A program made the translations under genes and the position numbers. The notes under the pieces are model-generated. The model saw only the letters and a program-made list of their open reading frames with translations, was not told the DNA's origin and made no database searches. From Arsenophonus sp052174455 (lineage in GTDB: Bacteria > Pseudomonadota > Gammaproteobacteria > Enterobacterales > Enterobacteriaceae): a stretch of DNA of 25,606 bases. Positions 1 to 9,053 of this stretch are shown here, piece after piece. The DNA is taken from positions 1 to 25,606 of the forward strand of contig JBQMRP010000056.1 in assembly GCA_052174455.1 (NCBI GenBank), given 5' to 3'. The first letter of the stretch is position 1. Each line of letters opens with the position of its first letter.

Positions 1-153
1 TTCTTTATCTTTTTTAAGAAGATTATAGGCAGGCGTATCAGCCAGCGGATTTTCACCGGTCAAACGACTAAATAAATTATCTATCTGAGTAAAACGATCA
101 GACAGTAGATGATTGCTAAATACTGGGATAAGAGAGAAAGAACGATAGGCCAT
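1..153 (-). CDS. Small heat-shock protein, Hsp20/IbpA type (N-terminal part only)
   Basis: This is the first 51 codons of a gene that runs off the left edge. The product starts MAYRSFSLIPVFSNHLL and continues through DRFTQIDNLFSRL to PAYNLLKKDKE. In the IbpA/IbpB family an N-terminal arm with a D-(R/K)-(F/L) motif is followed by P-x-Y-N and then the alpha-crystallin domain, so the window stops just as that domain begins. These proteins are cytoplasmic holdases that bind unfolding proteins and pass them to DnaK and ClpB. The start is fixed by a strong Shine-Dalgarno sequence, AAGGAGG, six bases before the ATG. A sigma-32 promoter lies upstream, which fits the assignment. The alpha-crystallin domain is not visible, so IbpA and IbpB cannot be told apart. 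The visible part has no frameshift or stop, so it is likely functional. Confidence 0.85.
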   Translation of the reverse strand, partial: MAYRSFSLIPVFSNHLLSDRFTQIDNLFSRLTGENPLADTPAYNLLKKDKE

Positions 154-203
154 AGTATCCTCCTTTAATAAGTCGTTAATTAACCTAAGCTTTACTTCCA
201 TAA

Positions 204-230
204 GTATGGGGCAGTTAATAGATTTTCAAG
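204..230 (-). promoter_or_regulatory. Sigma-32 (heat-shock) promoter of the hsp20 gene
   Basis: Read on the minus strand, the -35 element is CTTGAAA (224-230) and the -10 element is CCCCATAC (204-211), separated by 12 bases. The RpoH consensus is CTTGAAA, 11 to 15 bases, then CCCCATNT, so this is a near-perfect match. It places transcription start near position 197 and gives a 5' leader of about 45 bases before the ATG at 153. I could not fold an obvious ROSE or FourU thermometer in that short leader by eye. Confidence 0.85.
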
Positions 231-239
231 TGCGCCAGT

Positions 240-843
240 AATACGAGAGAAGAACAATCTTACCCTTACTAACCTAAACCATTTCACCATCAAACCTCAT
301 ATTGATGAGATACTAATATGGATTTAATAAAAACTTTTTGCGCTAAATATTGAATTTCCTTCTACTTCATTCTGGATTTTTTCTGGATAACAACAAATCA
401 TTGCAACAAGTCTTTTATTTATATTCAGAATGTTGTCACCGATTTTAGCTGCAAATATCATCTTTATGTCGTGCTGTTGACGATTTCTTGTCTTCATTCG
501 TATGAATGGGATAGAGTCTTTGAAAAGATATTGTACGAATGAGTGTCGTTTAGGAAGCCACCCTTGATTAGCTCAGGGCCCGTATCCCTATACGGCAATC
601 TCTCCGATTGTCTTTCAATCGTGGCCAGCGATTTTTGGGGAGCAAGAAAACAAGGGTATCCGTTCTATTAGGCGAATTAGGCTATTCTTATTTTTTTTGC
701 TTGGTATTGCACAGTGATCATGCATATGGTGTATGAGGAATTTTATCTCTAACCTGACAAAATTGAATGCCGAATTATAAATGGGGAATAGCGGCTCTAC
801 TCAGCTAGTTAAATTAGCTTTCTGAATTTATTGTTAATTTTGA
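240..843. other. Eroded intergenic DNA, no gene recognised
   Basis: This stretch lies beyond the hsp20 promoter. No frame stays open for long, no transposase motif was found, and no RNA gene folds convincingly. It contains short GC-richer patches around 560-660. I assign nothing here. Confidence 0.6.
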
Positions 844-1150
844 TTACTTATTGTTGTTTTAGCTCTGGCACTGTTGTTCGAATTCATATCATGGTCTAAT
901 GAGTTATTAGAAGAATCGAAAAATCGCCGACAATCTGCCTTCCGTAATCAGCAATCTCGCCGTGAAAAGGGTTATTTTGCTGAATATCTCCGTATTATTG
1001 CAGATTAATATGTTTGTAGAAACTGAAAAAGAGTGGTTGGAAAAAGGTATTAATAAAACTCTTCATTATATTGACAAAACGAAACATCTTGGGTTGGTTT
1101 TAAAAGTATCGGTTACCACTTTCCTTCACGGAATTGTATTAATTAAATAA
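844..1150 (+). pseudogene. Relic of a small single-pass membrane protein gene
   Basis: Frame 844-1008 reads without a stop for 54 residues. It starts with a hydrophobic segment (LLIVVLALALLFEFI), followed by a strongly charged part containing ELLEESKNRRQSAFRNQQ and ending EYLRIIAD. No start codon opens this frame, and a TAA ends it at 1006-1008. A frame-shifted stretch that overlaps and continues to 1150 includes FVETEKEWLEKGINK, so one gene with a frameshift is likely. The layout is a membrane anchor plus a basic, perhaps coiled, cytoplasmic tail. I do not recognise the family. Confidence 0.4.
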
Positions 1151-1461
1151 TATTCTTAACTGAAAGCATAGACGCAGAAATAGAATTAAGGATTATACTG
1201 ACCGTTTGTTGGGTTATTAGTATCAAATAGGTTAAAACAATCTAATTAACCGCACTCTGTTTTTATTAATGTTCGTTTACGTGTTTCTGCTGTTATTATT
1301 GAGTTGCGATTTAAATACGATTATTAATTAAATTAGTGGGGGTCAGAGCAATAAAATAATTTAATCGCATGTTATCAACACTCTGAAAAAGAAAAAATAT
1401 AAAAAAAGAAGTCAACACTTCATTAAGGATTTTTAAATCTGAAAATTGATGAAGGATACTG
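1009..1461. other. Eroded DNA between two gene traces
   Basis: Beyond the tail of the preceding relic, which runs to 1150, no further coding, RNA or repeat signal was seen. The minus-strand open frame across 1311-1577 overlaps a better plus-strand coding trace at its right end and is not supported. Confidence 0.5.
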
Positions 1462-1750
1462 AGCATTATAGCGGTTGCTATTTTGCTTGCTGTTGGCATG
1501 TTTTCTGGTAGGTTTATAATTACCTTTAACGATGAAATCGCTAACATACAAGAATTGATGATACAATCATACGACATTCTAAAGAGAGAGTAAATATCTA
1601 TTTACTAATAGTGCAAAAATGACAGGCACACTGGTGTAGTTTAGAGCATATCCGGAAATATAACCATTAACGGTAAAAAAATCAAAAGGTGATAAAAATA
1701 ACCAATGGGTTTGCTTCGGTGATGTTCACTATTACTTAAAAAAAGTATAA
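1462..1750 (+). pseudogene. Relic of a protein with an N-terminal membrane helix
   Basis: Frame 1462-1593 is open for 43 residues and then stops. It begins with a hydrophobic helix (SIIAVAILLAVGMFSG), followed by RFIITFNDEIANIQEL and ending SYDILKRE. After the stop, two further frames give the coding-like pieces MTGTLV and NNQWVCFGDVHYYLKK up to about 1740. A hydrophobic N-terminal helix followed by a small soluble domain is seen in pilin-like and other bitopic proteins, but no processing motif survives. Function unknown. Confidence 0.35.
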
Positions 1751-1859
1751 GGATTAACTAATAATAAAGAGATTTTTAGTTACTTATAAAGTGTGCCACA
1801 GTAAGTCTGTAGGAGAATGACAATGAAACTGAACGATAGCACGATAATACATAAGGTCT

Positions 1860-3500
1860 CGATTTCTTGTACCAATAATATTGGTGACGTTACACAACCG
1901 AAAAAGCTAGGACACAATAAAACCAGATAACTGCTCGGTTTATCAAGGTTTTATTAATGCGTCATTTTTAAATTTAACAGTTAATTTTCATATTCTTTTT
2001 TAATTTTAAATCCTTTTGATTCAGAAGGGGCGATTTTTTTTCTGCATTTAAGGAGTAGGTATTAAATAACAAAAATTATCACCTTTTTTCTACCATAACC
2101 TTGACCACTACGTAAAGCTTATCCGTTTTACCTTAATAAGGTAGGGCAGTGCGTACCAGGTTAAACCAAAACTGCTGAAAACAATCATACAGCAGAAAAG
2201 TTATTTATCAGAAAACCTATAAATATCAATTAGAATAAACAGATTGGGTATTGGGTTTGGATTATGTTATGGGCTGATGCAGGTTAATTTGACGTATATC
2301 TCAAAGCTTTAAAAAAAGTGGTGAGTAATAATCATCAAGATTTACTTAATCAGTTATTCTTCAACGTTAAAATTATCACATTGGGGATGCTGGCGAAATA
2401 CTTGCGCGAGCTTAGTGTTAACTTAACTTGTATTGGCTTGTATAATGCTTAGCGCCATCTCCGGAATATAAAGAAACGCCTGCGATATCCTCAAACATAT
2501 TTATGTTCACTACAGGCAGGTTATAAGCGATAAAAGGAAAAAACCATGAGGCCTAGTAAGTATCTCGTGTTGTTGTGCATGTCCGTGTCATCATCGCACA
2601 AACCAGTGTGTTATGTTACAAAACATTTTTAGATTTTCATCACGAACGCTCGTTGTCTGAGATCGGTAGAGTAGTGATAAGTAAGCATAATTATTTTACC
2701 GTGTTATTCATCCTGTTAACTATATTTACGCAATAATAACTACAAGCGCATGTTTTTTCTGGTTTTCTTAACTTTTAATCTCTATCTATTTATATGAATG
2801 CAGCCAATAGATGCTTGCCATGCTGCTTTACGCTGGCATTTGTTATGACGGAGAAGAGAAGCCGTTTGGTGTTTTTCTATTCTCGGAAAATAGAGTAACT
2901 ACCCTGCTCATTGCATTAAGTCTCTTTAATGTGCTTTTTAGCACTATGAATCCTCATTTATTGTCGGAATGGCTATGTACAGTTTAGTTTTAGCGATGAT
3001 TTGTAGCTAAAATGCTAGAGCTGGGTATATGGTTTTCTTTTCCGGCCCTACTTTGATCATCAGTGGTGCCCGATATTTCAGATGGTCATTTTTAATGACA
3101 AAAAATATTTCTACCTCATGCAATACTAGAAAATATCCACTACCGTTCAAATACCGTTTTTCGCTGTTTTTATGAGACGTAATGAAGATTGGATATATTA
3201 GATAGATCGGAGGTTACATTTAAGAGATCACATCTTAAAAATAATCGAGAAAAAGCTAGAAATCCATCGTAGGTTTGCTTAATTAGAAATATTTAGGTGT
3301 TTTTTGATTGTAGCATTGAGGGCTTTGTAGAGAGCAAAAAAGTATATTAAATATCTGGGATGAATAGAAGTTGATCGTTTTAGCAGGTTATATCAACTAA
3401 TTTAATGAAGCCGCAAAACGATATATTGCTAATAATCATCATGTTTATTAAACTAATCCTTACAAAAACATATTATTTCTATCATGCTAATAAAAAGTTA
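1860..3500 (+). pseudogene. Fossil block X, copy A (decayed genes, duplicated at 10690-12370)
   Basis: This block aligns with 10690-12370 along most of its length, in the same order and orientation. Shared anchors include ACCAATAATATTG (about 1873), TGACGTATATCTCAAAGCTT (about 2291), CATCATCGCACAAACCAGTG (about 2588) and GGTATATGGTTTTC (about 3024). Both copies carry the remains of a Shine-Dalgarno box, TTAAGGAG, near 2048 and 10927. The copies differ at many bases and each has its own stops, so the duplication is old or both copies decayed quickly. Where a reading frame can be followed, mainly in copy B, the products are a small soluble protein followed by one or more membrane proteins. I do not recognise the family. 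Confidence 0.55.
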
Positions 3501-3785
3501 TCTTGATAAGAGGTTATTGTAAAAATTTCTTATTCTGTAAGAAAGATTTTTACTACAGAGGTGGCATAAAAAACAAATAGCCGAACAATTAAAGAAACTC
3601 TTTCCTCACTTCATCCAATATTGTCACAATGAAAATGTTATCCACTTAAAATATATTCATTATAGTTAGCGATATCGTTCAAAAATCCCCAATTACAGGA
3701 AAACATTCAATAATCTTAGTGGAAAAAAAGGATAGTTCTCTAGCGAGAAACTATATAACAAGGATAAATTGTTTAGTTAATTATT
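3500..3785 (+). mobile_element. IS1595-like element, 5' fragment, cut off by IS256-A
   Basis: This fragment aligns with the left third of the near-complete IS1595-like copies at 18398-19399 and 20948-21947. The clearest match is CTCTAGCGAGAAACTA followed by ACAAGGATAAATTGTTTAG (3739-3779), against CCTCTAGCGAAACTAGATCA and so on at 21281-21320. In the family this region encodes LARLRHKDKW, just before the DDE domain. The match ends exactly where the left terminal repeat of IS256-A begins (3786). The catalytic domain does not reappear beyond IS256-A, so the right two-thirds were lost after or during that insertion. Confidence 0.65.
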
Positions 3786-5188
3786 GAGTTATACTCATTT
3801 CTAGTATATGAAGTTTTAGAGATTCTGGCATATTCCGTCTGATTAATTTTATGAAAAATATCAAAAACAGAGAGATAATATACCATGAAAAGTTTACCCA
3901 TAGGTATCTTTGAAATCAGATGTTACCTCTAATCTCTTGTATGAATTTATCCGTAAATGCTACCAGGTAGCTATAGATACTACTGTTTGAAGATAAGCTT
4001 GAAGCCATGCTGCAATAACATACTCAACGCACCTTGTCTACGGATCTCATGCCTTATCCGTAACGGTTATGTGCTATAGCGAACTATACAAACTGATATT
4101 AGCGATATTGAGATTAAAGTGTCTAAGGTTAAAATAGGATCCGCAGCTGCTAATAACGGAATATACTTCAACAACTACCCCTCCTTGCTGTCTTATCTGA
4201 AGCGTATAAAATCGGTGAAGAGTTGCTATCATACCTATATGCCTACAAATCATTTACACCCGCTATCTTCACAAAACACTGAGCGCACTTTACAGTAAAA
4301 TCACCTAATCTCTCTGCTAGTACTATCAGCAGACTGAAAGGGGAATCGGTTGAAGCGTATAGGTAATAGTGCCTGTGTAATTTAGGGATACGCATTACGT
4401 TTATTTCTTGATTGATGGCATATCATATTCTATTAGGCAAGTTGATCGCCTTTTCTTGCTGGTAAAATCAGCAGCACAGTGCATATTAATGTAAGGAGCT
4501 CTCGTTGTGGGTTCAAGATGGTTATTAAGAGTTAGAAGCGAACTAGGTCGAACTTATTAATGGCTTTCGAGTCCATGACTTAACCGTATTTTCAGGCTTG
4601 CTACGGGAGACGGTGATCTTGGTTTTTTTAAATGCAATGGAAAAAATATTCTTGAACATCTAGCACCAACACCATTAGCTAGATAAAATAACTAATGCAC
4701 TAGCTTCATTTCTCAAATGCATGCAACCGAAAAGTTAAGGCTATGAGTTTGGTAGAAGATCTAGCTAGCAGAGAAGAGCCGCAATGCTACTAATAAAGCC
4801 CTTGATATTCTTGTTTGTAAGGTTTTAGGATAGTATTTCTGCAGCGATGAAGAAGCTGTAGAAAGATCGAGAAAAATATCTAGCATTCTATGCTGTTCCG
4901 TCATCGCATTGGGCATCAATAAGAACAACGAATCTAATTGAATTGGTTTTTTATAACAATGAGCACAACTAAGTTGACGCACTAAGGATTATAGTTCAAG
5001 AAAAACAATTATTTCAATGCTATTTAAGTTGCTCTCGTCTCCTAAAAAAAGCTGGACTGAGTAATGGAATTTACCACTGCGCTAACCTTTCTGATAAAGA
5101 ATCTCTAATTTAAGGATTAAGAATAGATTTATGAAGCATCAGAGTGGAACACAATTTTATCGCCATATACCAGATTTTCTAATAACTC
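3786..5188 (+). mobile_element. IS256-family element relic A (degenerate Mutator-type transposase)
   Basis: This is a 1.4-kb element with decayed terminal inverted repeats: the left end begins GAGTTAT...CTAGTATATG, and the right end read inward is GAGTTAT...CTGGTATATG (18 of 25 positions match). The transposase is shattered but its order is intact. Near 4070 the traces read NGYVL then RTIQTDISDIEIKVSKVK, where the family has NGY-x5-IQTxxGxVxVxVPKVR. LKRIKSV follows near 4200. CKEL is near 4495. TGDGDLGFF near 4605 is the second catalytic Asp motif (family GDGxxGFW), followed by NAMEKIF. A trace of the family's FY-x-(F/V)-P motif appears near 4890. At least ten stops and frameshifts make it non-functional. 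It sits on top of an IS1595 fragment. Confidence 0.8.
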
Positions 5189-5317
5189 TTTCATTAACAA
5201 ATAAGTTTCAAAAAAAAACATTAAAACAAGCAAAAGCATTATAATATTTACGGTTAGATTCCTTCAAATTAAAAGTCGAAATTCCTTATCTAATATAATG
5301 GCTAGTGAGATACTCTT

Positions 5318-6190
5318 ACATGTTACTCCCCGGAAGATAGTATAGTTTTTTAAATAATTCAGGTTTAACTTTAAATAAATCTTTTATAGACTGCAATAGA
5401 GTTTTAGTATCCAATAGTGATTGGTAATTCCTGATTGTACAGCTAAATATATCAATGCAGAGCGATCTTAAACTTTTCACTAGAATTAAAATAATAGCTT
5501 TGCAGCCCATCTTATATACGCTCATTAAATCGCTCAATTATACCATTTTCATTTTAGAATCCATGAGCAAGATAAGTCGGTATTCAATATTAAACTCTGT
5601 ACAGAAAACAGTTGAATTCCTATTTTTCAGTGACTGAATGTTTAGTAAACTAAAATGGTGGCCTGCATATTCTTTTTATTATCTTTAAGTACTTAATGGA
5701 TAGGCATGGAAATACTTGATTAAGATCACGTAAGAAGTATCAAACATCAGCTGAGATCTTGGCCTTGTAAAGACGGATAAAATTCATTGAGTGCCGTGAT
5801 CTATATGCATCTACGAAAAGATAACGTCGTGAAGTTTTATTTGGGATTTTCGGAAAATATTTCACATTTACGGCAAATAAACAAGCGCGTATCTTTTCAA
5901 ACGCTTTACACTTCAGTTTCGGGGGGTTTTCTGTCTTTCACGCAAATTTCATACTTCAAGCCTGCATAAATAGCGATTTGGCTAGATAGAGATCAAGCAG
6001 GATTCAGGAATTCGTGTAAGGACGGACTACCAGCAAGATCGGTAAGGGAAAAGGTTTTTCGCAAGAAAATGACTAGAGCTTGCTGAGTGGCGACAGAGCA
6101 TCATCAGCAAACAATGAGGAATATAGCCTGTGCAATCAGGGTATATATAATGATACTGAGATAAATATAGTGATAAACCGACCGGCATCT
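5318..6190 (-). mobile_element. IS481-family element relic 1 (degenerate transposase)
   Basis: Read on the minus strand, the family order is recognisable. Near 6090-6000 there is ALVIFLRKTFSL followed by HEFLNP (family VVVALRKTLLLPLDDLL...REFLNP). KPPETEV and a piece resembling KYLPQ follow. Near 5830 comes SRRYLFVDAYRSRHSMNFI (family SRRYLFVAIDRATR), with YFLRDLNQV near 5720. ENGIIERFNERI near 5545 matches the NGMVERFNGRI box with the catalytic Glu. DGLQSYYFNSSEKF and the tail KPELFKKLYYLPG follow. The domain order and C-terminal PELFKK-x-YYLPG signature fix the family. The gene is interrupted throughout. The short open frames at 5316-5537 and 5455-5969 in this stretch are fragments or shadows of it. 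Confidence 0.8.
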
Positions 6191-7586
6191 TTTAGTTTTA
6201 AACTTCGCTTCATTTATAAAAAGCGCTCATTCTAATGATATTTTCTCACATTGATTTTTTTGACATAACTTAGAAATCAACTAATTAACATATATAATTT
6301 ATCAGGTACTTATTCACGCTCTATCCGATTAATAGAGTATATGTTCTGGGACGTAACATACTATGGTGTGAGCTATACAGCTAAGCTGATTCCTAGATGT
6401 TTATTAGCTAAGTACTATTTTATATTCTGCATATGTTAATTTTAAAGGAATTCATCCAGATGGCTCTAAATAAATCTCCTAGAAATTGTAAACCAGTAAA
6501 TCAGGAAGATAACACACGACTTCAGGTCTTATACCGCCTGTTTATCTGAAGCATTTTATCCTCCCCCATTCTTGGATGAATGATAACAGGCTAAATGAAT
6601 TTTTTATGATATCCAAGAAAGAGGTTATACAGAAATGCGTCCGGACTCTCGATCCCTAATTTTTTCTCGACACGCAAATATTATTTACCTTTAATCACGA
6701 TTATTTGAAATTTTAAGCACAGGCTAGGCTAAAATTCAATGACAGTAGATACAAGCTAGATTAATGAAAATGACTGACAATATGATTACCGATGAATTCA
6801 TTACTTATATGAAACTATAGAAATAATCCCCAATTTTCTTCTTCCATCTGAAAAAAACAGAAAGATAGCTGGCCGATAAACCTAACAAATGCAAAGAGAG
6901 AGGGGTAATGATTTTTATTTCTCTAGTAAGAGACTTAGATGGTAATTTACCTAGATTCATATTCCCCGGACCAACTAAACTGCTTTTACTATTAATGAGG
7001 ACTGAATACTTTATTAAAACACGGTGAAAGTCTCAACTCGTAGATCCATCTATCTGTTGAATAAATACTTAACTGCAGCACTTGTCTCATGGGTTATTCT
7101 CCAGCTCTACTCCTATGCCTTTCCTAAATATTCCCACTGACATTTTGCTAAAGCTTTAAATTGAAAACTTGAATTTCATGCAACTTTAAAGCTACCGAGG
7201 AGTAGTAGGTCATATTTTACTCGTTTTCAACTTGCAACATATTACTTTTACTATGCCCATTTTTCTTGACCTTTTTTAATAATAATTGCCTGTACTACTC
7301 GTTACTCAACACCCTATTTCTCGCCGGAAACACTTTATGCTATACTGCAGTATGTATGGAAACAGTATATAAAATTAGTATTTTATCCCTTGAATACTTA
7401 TGGTCAATAACTCAATCAACATCTACATTTTTATATCTCCATTATTCATAACTGAGTGGATATTAAATATGCTGCATAGCCTGAGAGGTGTTCAAAAAAA
7501 GAGAAAGCGATTGAAAAAATCTGACGAGGTGTTATTATCCAGTTTTTGCGTCACAACCATGACCTGATAAATCTCAGCATCTTCTT
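6190..7586. other. Eroded DNA, no gene recognised
   Basis: I see no transposase motif, RNA fold or duplicated block here. A 61-codon plus-strand frame at 7266-7451 encodes a low-complexity, Leu/Tyr/Thr-rich peptide without a ribosome-binding site, and I consider it chance. A short plus-strand trace near 6765-6960 (MTDNMITDEFITYMKL, later DLDGNLPRFIFPGPTKLL in another frame) may be the start of a lost gene but cannot be assigned. Confidence 0.55.
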
Positions 7587-7588
7587 AG

Positions 7589-7801
7589 TTTGAATCATAT
7601 CTGCGCCAGGAAGCAGTGCCAGAGTTATCTGAAGCTACAAATACGAACGTTAGTACAGAAAGTGCACTTCGATAAAAATATGAAGAGGTATGGAATAGTA
7701 TGAAATACCTCTGTCGCTACTTTAAACGCCACGATATCAGTCTCAAAACTACGGCATTACTGAGGAGGAGGGAGGTGTACATCATTACTATGATTACCTA
7801 A
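7589..7801 (+). pseudogene. Coding-like relic, function unknown
   Basis: One plus-strand frame gives 70 residues broken by a single TAA: FESYLRQEAVPELSEATN to STESALR, the stop, then KYEEVWNSMKYLCRYFKR and DISLKTTALLRRREVY. The composition (charged, mixed, not low-complexity) and balanced codon choice look coding, unlike the surrounding DNA. There is no start codon or ribosome-binding site at the left edge, so the 5' part is lost or in another frame. No family recognised. Confidence 0.35.
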
Positions 7802-8160
7802 GCTAAGCAGCACCGCTAGTAAGCCAACCATGATGTAGAAAGAGATAGTTTGCCACTATATCAACCTCATTCTAATGAGGGATGTTAAAATGGTACGTTA
7901 TTATGGTTTCTTCTCGAAACCTCAACGAAGCACACTATTACTGAAGATGCATAAGACACTGGACATGATAGTTCGTAAAAAAAACTAGAATTTTCCTTTC
8001 TGATAAAAGGATTACTATGTATAGATTTTATACAAATATATTCTGTATGGAAACAGGCTACTTTTACCGACGTTTAAGTTGCTAAACAAGCAATGGAATT
8101 ATTGTCAGAAAGAATGTATAAAAATAAAAAACGAGTGTTATTAAACTAAACTTAGGGATA
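7802..8160. other. Eroded DNA, possibly the lost 5' part of IS481-2
   Basis: Nothing is recognisable here. The N-terminal third of the IS481 transposase that should precede 8165 was searched for and not found, so it is either deleted or decayed past recognition. Confidence 0.5.
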
Positions 8161-8164
8161 ATTT

Positions 8165-8775
8165 TTTCTAAATTAGTGAATTTTAGATTAAAATACATAC
8201 TCCAGTTAAATTTAACTTACTCTAGCAATAGACCAAAAACCGATTTTATCGGCTTTTAGTAATAATGACCTACCTTTAGTTGCTCTTAAAGAGCAATTTA
8301 ATTTCTTAATCATCAAGATAAAGACTGAATCTAATTCTCGATACTTCTTACGTGATCTTAATCGAATATGTGTTCCATGAACATCCATCGGATATTTACA
8401 AATAATGTAAAAATTTATAGATCTCCTTTTAGTCTGTAAAATGTTCAACCACTGGAAAACAGAAATTCGATTGTTTATGTACAGAACTTGGTATAAAGCA
8501 GCGACTTATTCCGATGAGGCATTATGAAATGGATGGTATGGTCAAGCAATTTAATCGGTGCATGGAAAGATGGGCTGCAAACCCATTATTCCAATTCTGA
8601 TGAAGAGTTTTAGATCATTCTTCATCAATATATTTTGACTGTACAATCAAGAATTACCCAATCAGTATTGGGTAGTAAAAATCCATTGCAGTCTATGAAA
8701 GATTATTTCAAAGTTAAACATAAATCCTTTAAAAAAAACCATACTATCTTCCAGTATATAATAGGTTCCAATAAA
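8165..8775 (+). mobile_element. IS481-family element relic 2 (C-terminal two-thirds of transposase)
   Basis: The plus-strand traces run in family order: LKYILQLNLTY (family VKYLPQ), TLAIDQ (AIDRA), then after about 60 bases that may be an insertion IIKIKTESNSRYFLRDLN (R-x-Y-KAKTAANARRFLRDL). Near 8455 come TTGKQKFDCLCTELGIKQRL and GMVKQFNRCMERW, the family's E-FDxLCAELGIEHRL and NGMVERFNGRI box. The last part, SVLGSKNPLQSMKDYFKVK at 8661-8717, keeps its frame into KSFKK. The Glu of the NGMVERF box has become Lys and there are several frameshifts, so the gene is dead. An antisense open frame at 8212-8448 is a shadow of this gene. Confidence 0.8.
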
Positions 8776-8958
8776 CCAAGTTTTATTAAATTATCTATAT
8801 CAAGTATCAAAAAAAAATAACAAAACATTTATTTACAACGAAAATCCCCTTATTTATGAAAATTATAAGCAAATGTTTGAAGGGTAAGAATGAAGTGAAA
8901 TCCTTTATATATAAAGGATTGAAGATGCAGGGATGAGGGAACCTTCTAGATTTTATAA
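8776..8958. other. Spacer between IS481-2 and the terminator hairpin, with a 22-base palindrome
   Basis: Positions 8899-8920 form a perfect palindrome (AATCCTTTATA and its mirror TATAAAGGATT). It could be a protein-binding site or the stem of a further terminator, but it has no adjacent T tract. No gene was seen. Confidence 0.5.
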
Positions 8959-8983
8959 AGTGTTCGCCTAACAGGCGAACACT
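8959..8983 (-). terminator. Hairpin terminator downstream of the ctlX-like gene
   Basis: A perfect 11-base-pair stem (AGTGTTCGCCT / AGGCGAACACT) closes on a three-base loop. It lies 70 bases past the stop of the minus-strand gene that ends at 9054, and on that strand is followed by TTTATAAAATC, a weak T-rich tail. Survival of an unbroken stem in a region where nearly everything else has decayed suggests it is still used. Confidence 0.65.
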
Positions 8984-9053
8984 GCATCTTGATTTCGTTT
9001 AGATATATAGTGTCATTCAATTAAATGATAATATTATAATTATAGATCTAGTA

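Noticed and set aside
562..600. TTAGCTCAG motif resembling a tRNA D-arm
   Set aside because: No acceptor stem, anticodon stem or T-arm (GTTCRANYC) can be placed around it at the right distances.
4761..4982. 73-codon minus-strand open frame
   Set aside because: It is antisense to the C-terminal half of IS256 relic A, which aligns with relics B and C on the other strand.
7266..7451. 61-codon plus-strand open frame
   Set aside because: Low-complexity composition, no ribosome-binding site, no neighbour on the strand and no recognised family; compatible with chance in AT-rich DNA.
8212..8448. 78-codon minus-strand open frame
   Set aside because: It is antisense to IS481 relic 2, whose plus-strand motifs (IIKIKTESNSRYFLRDLN) run through the same bases.
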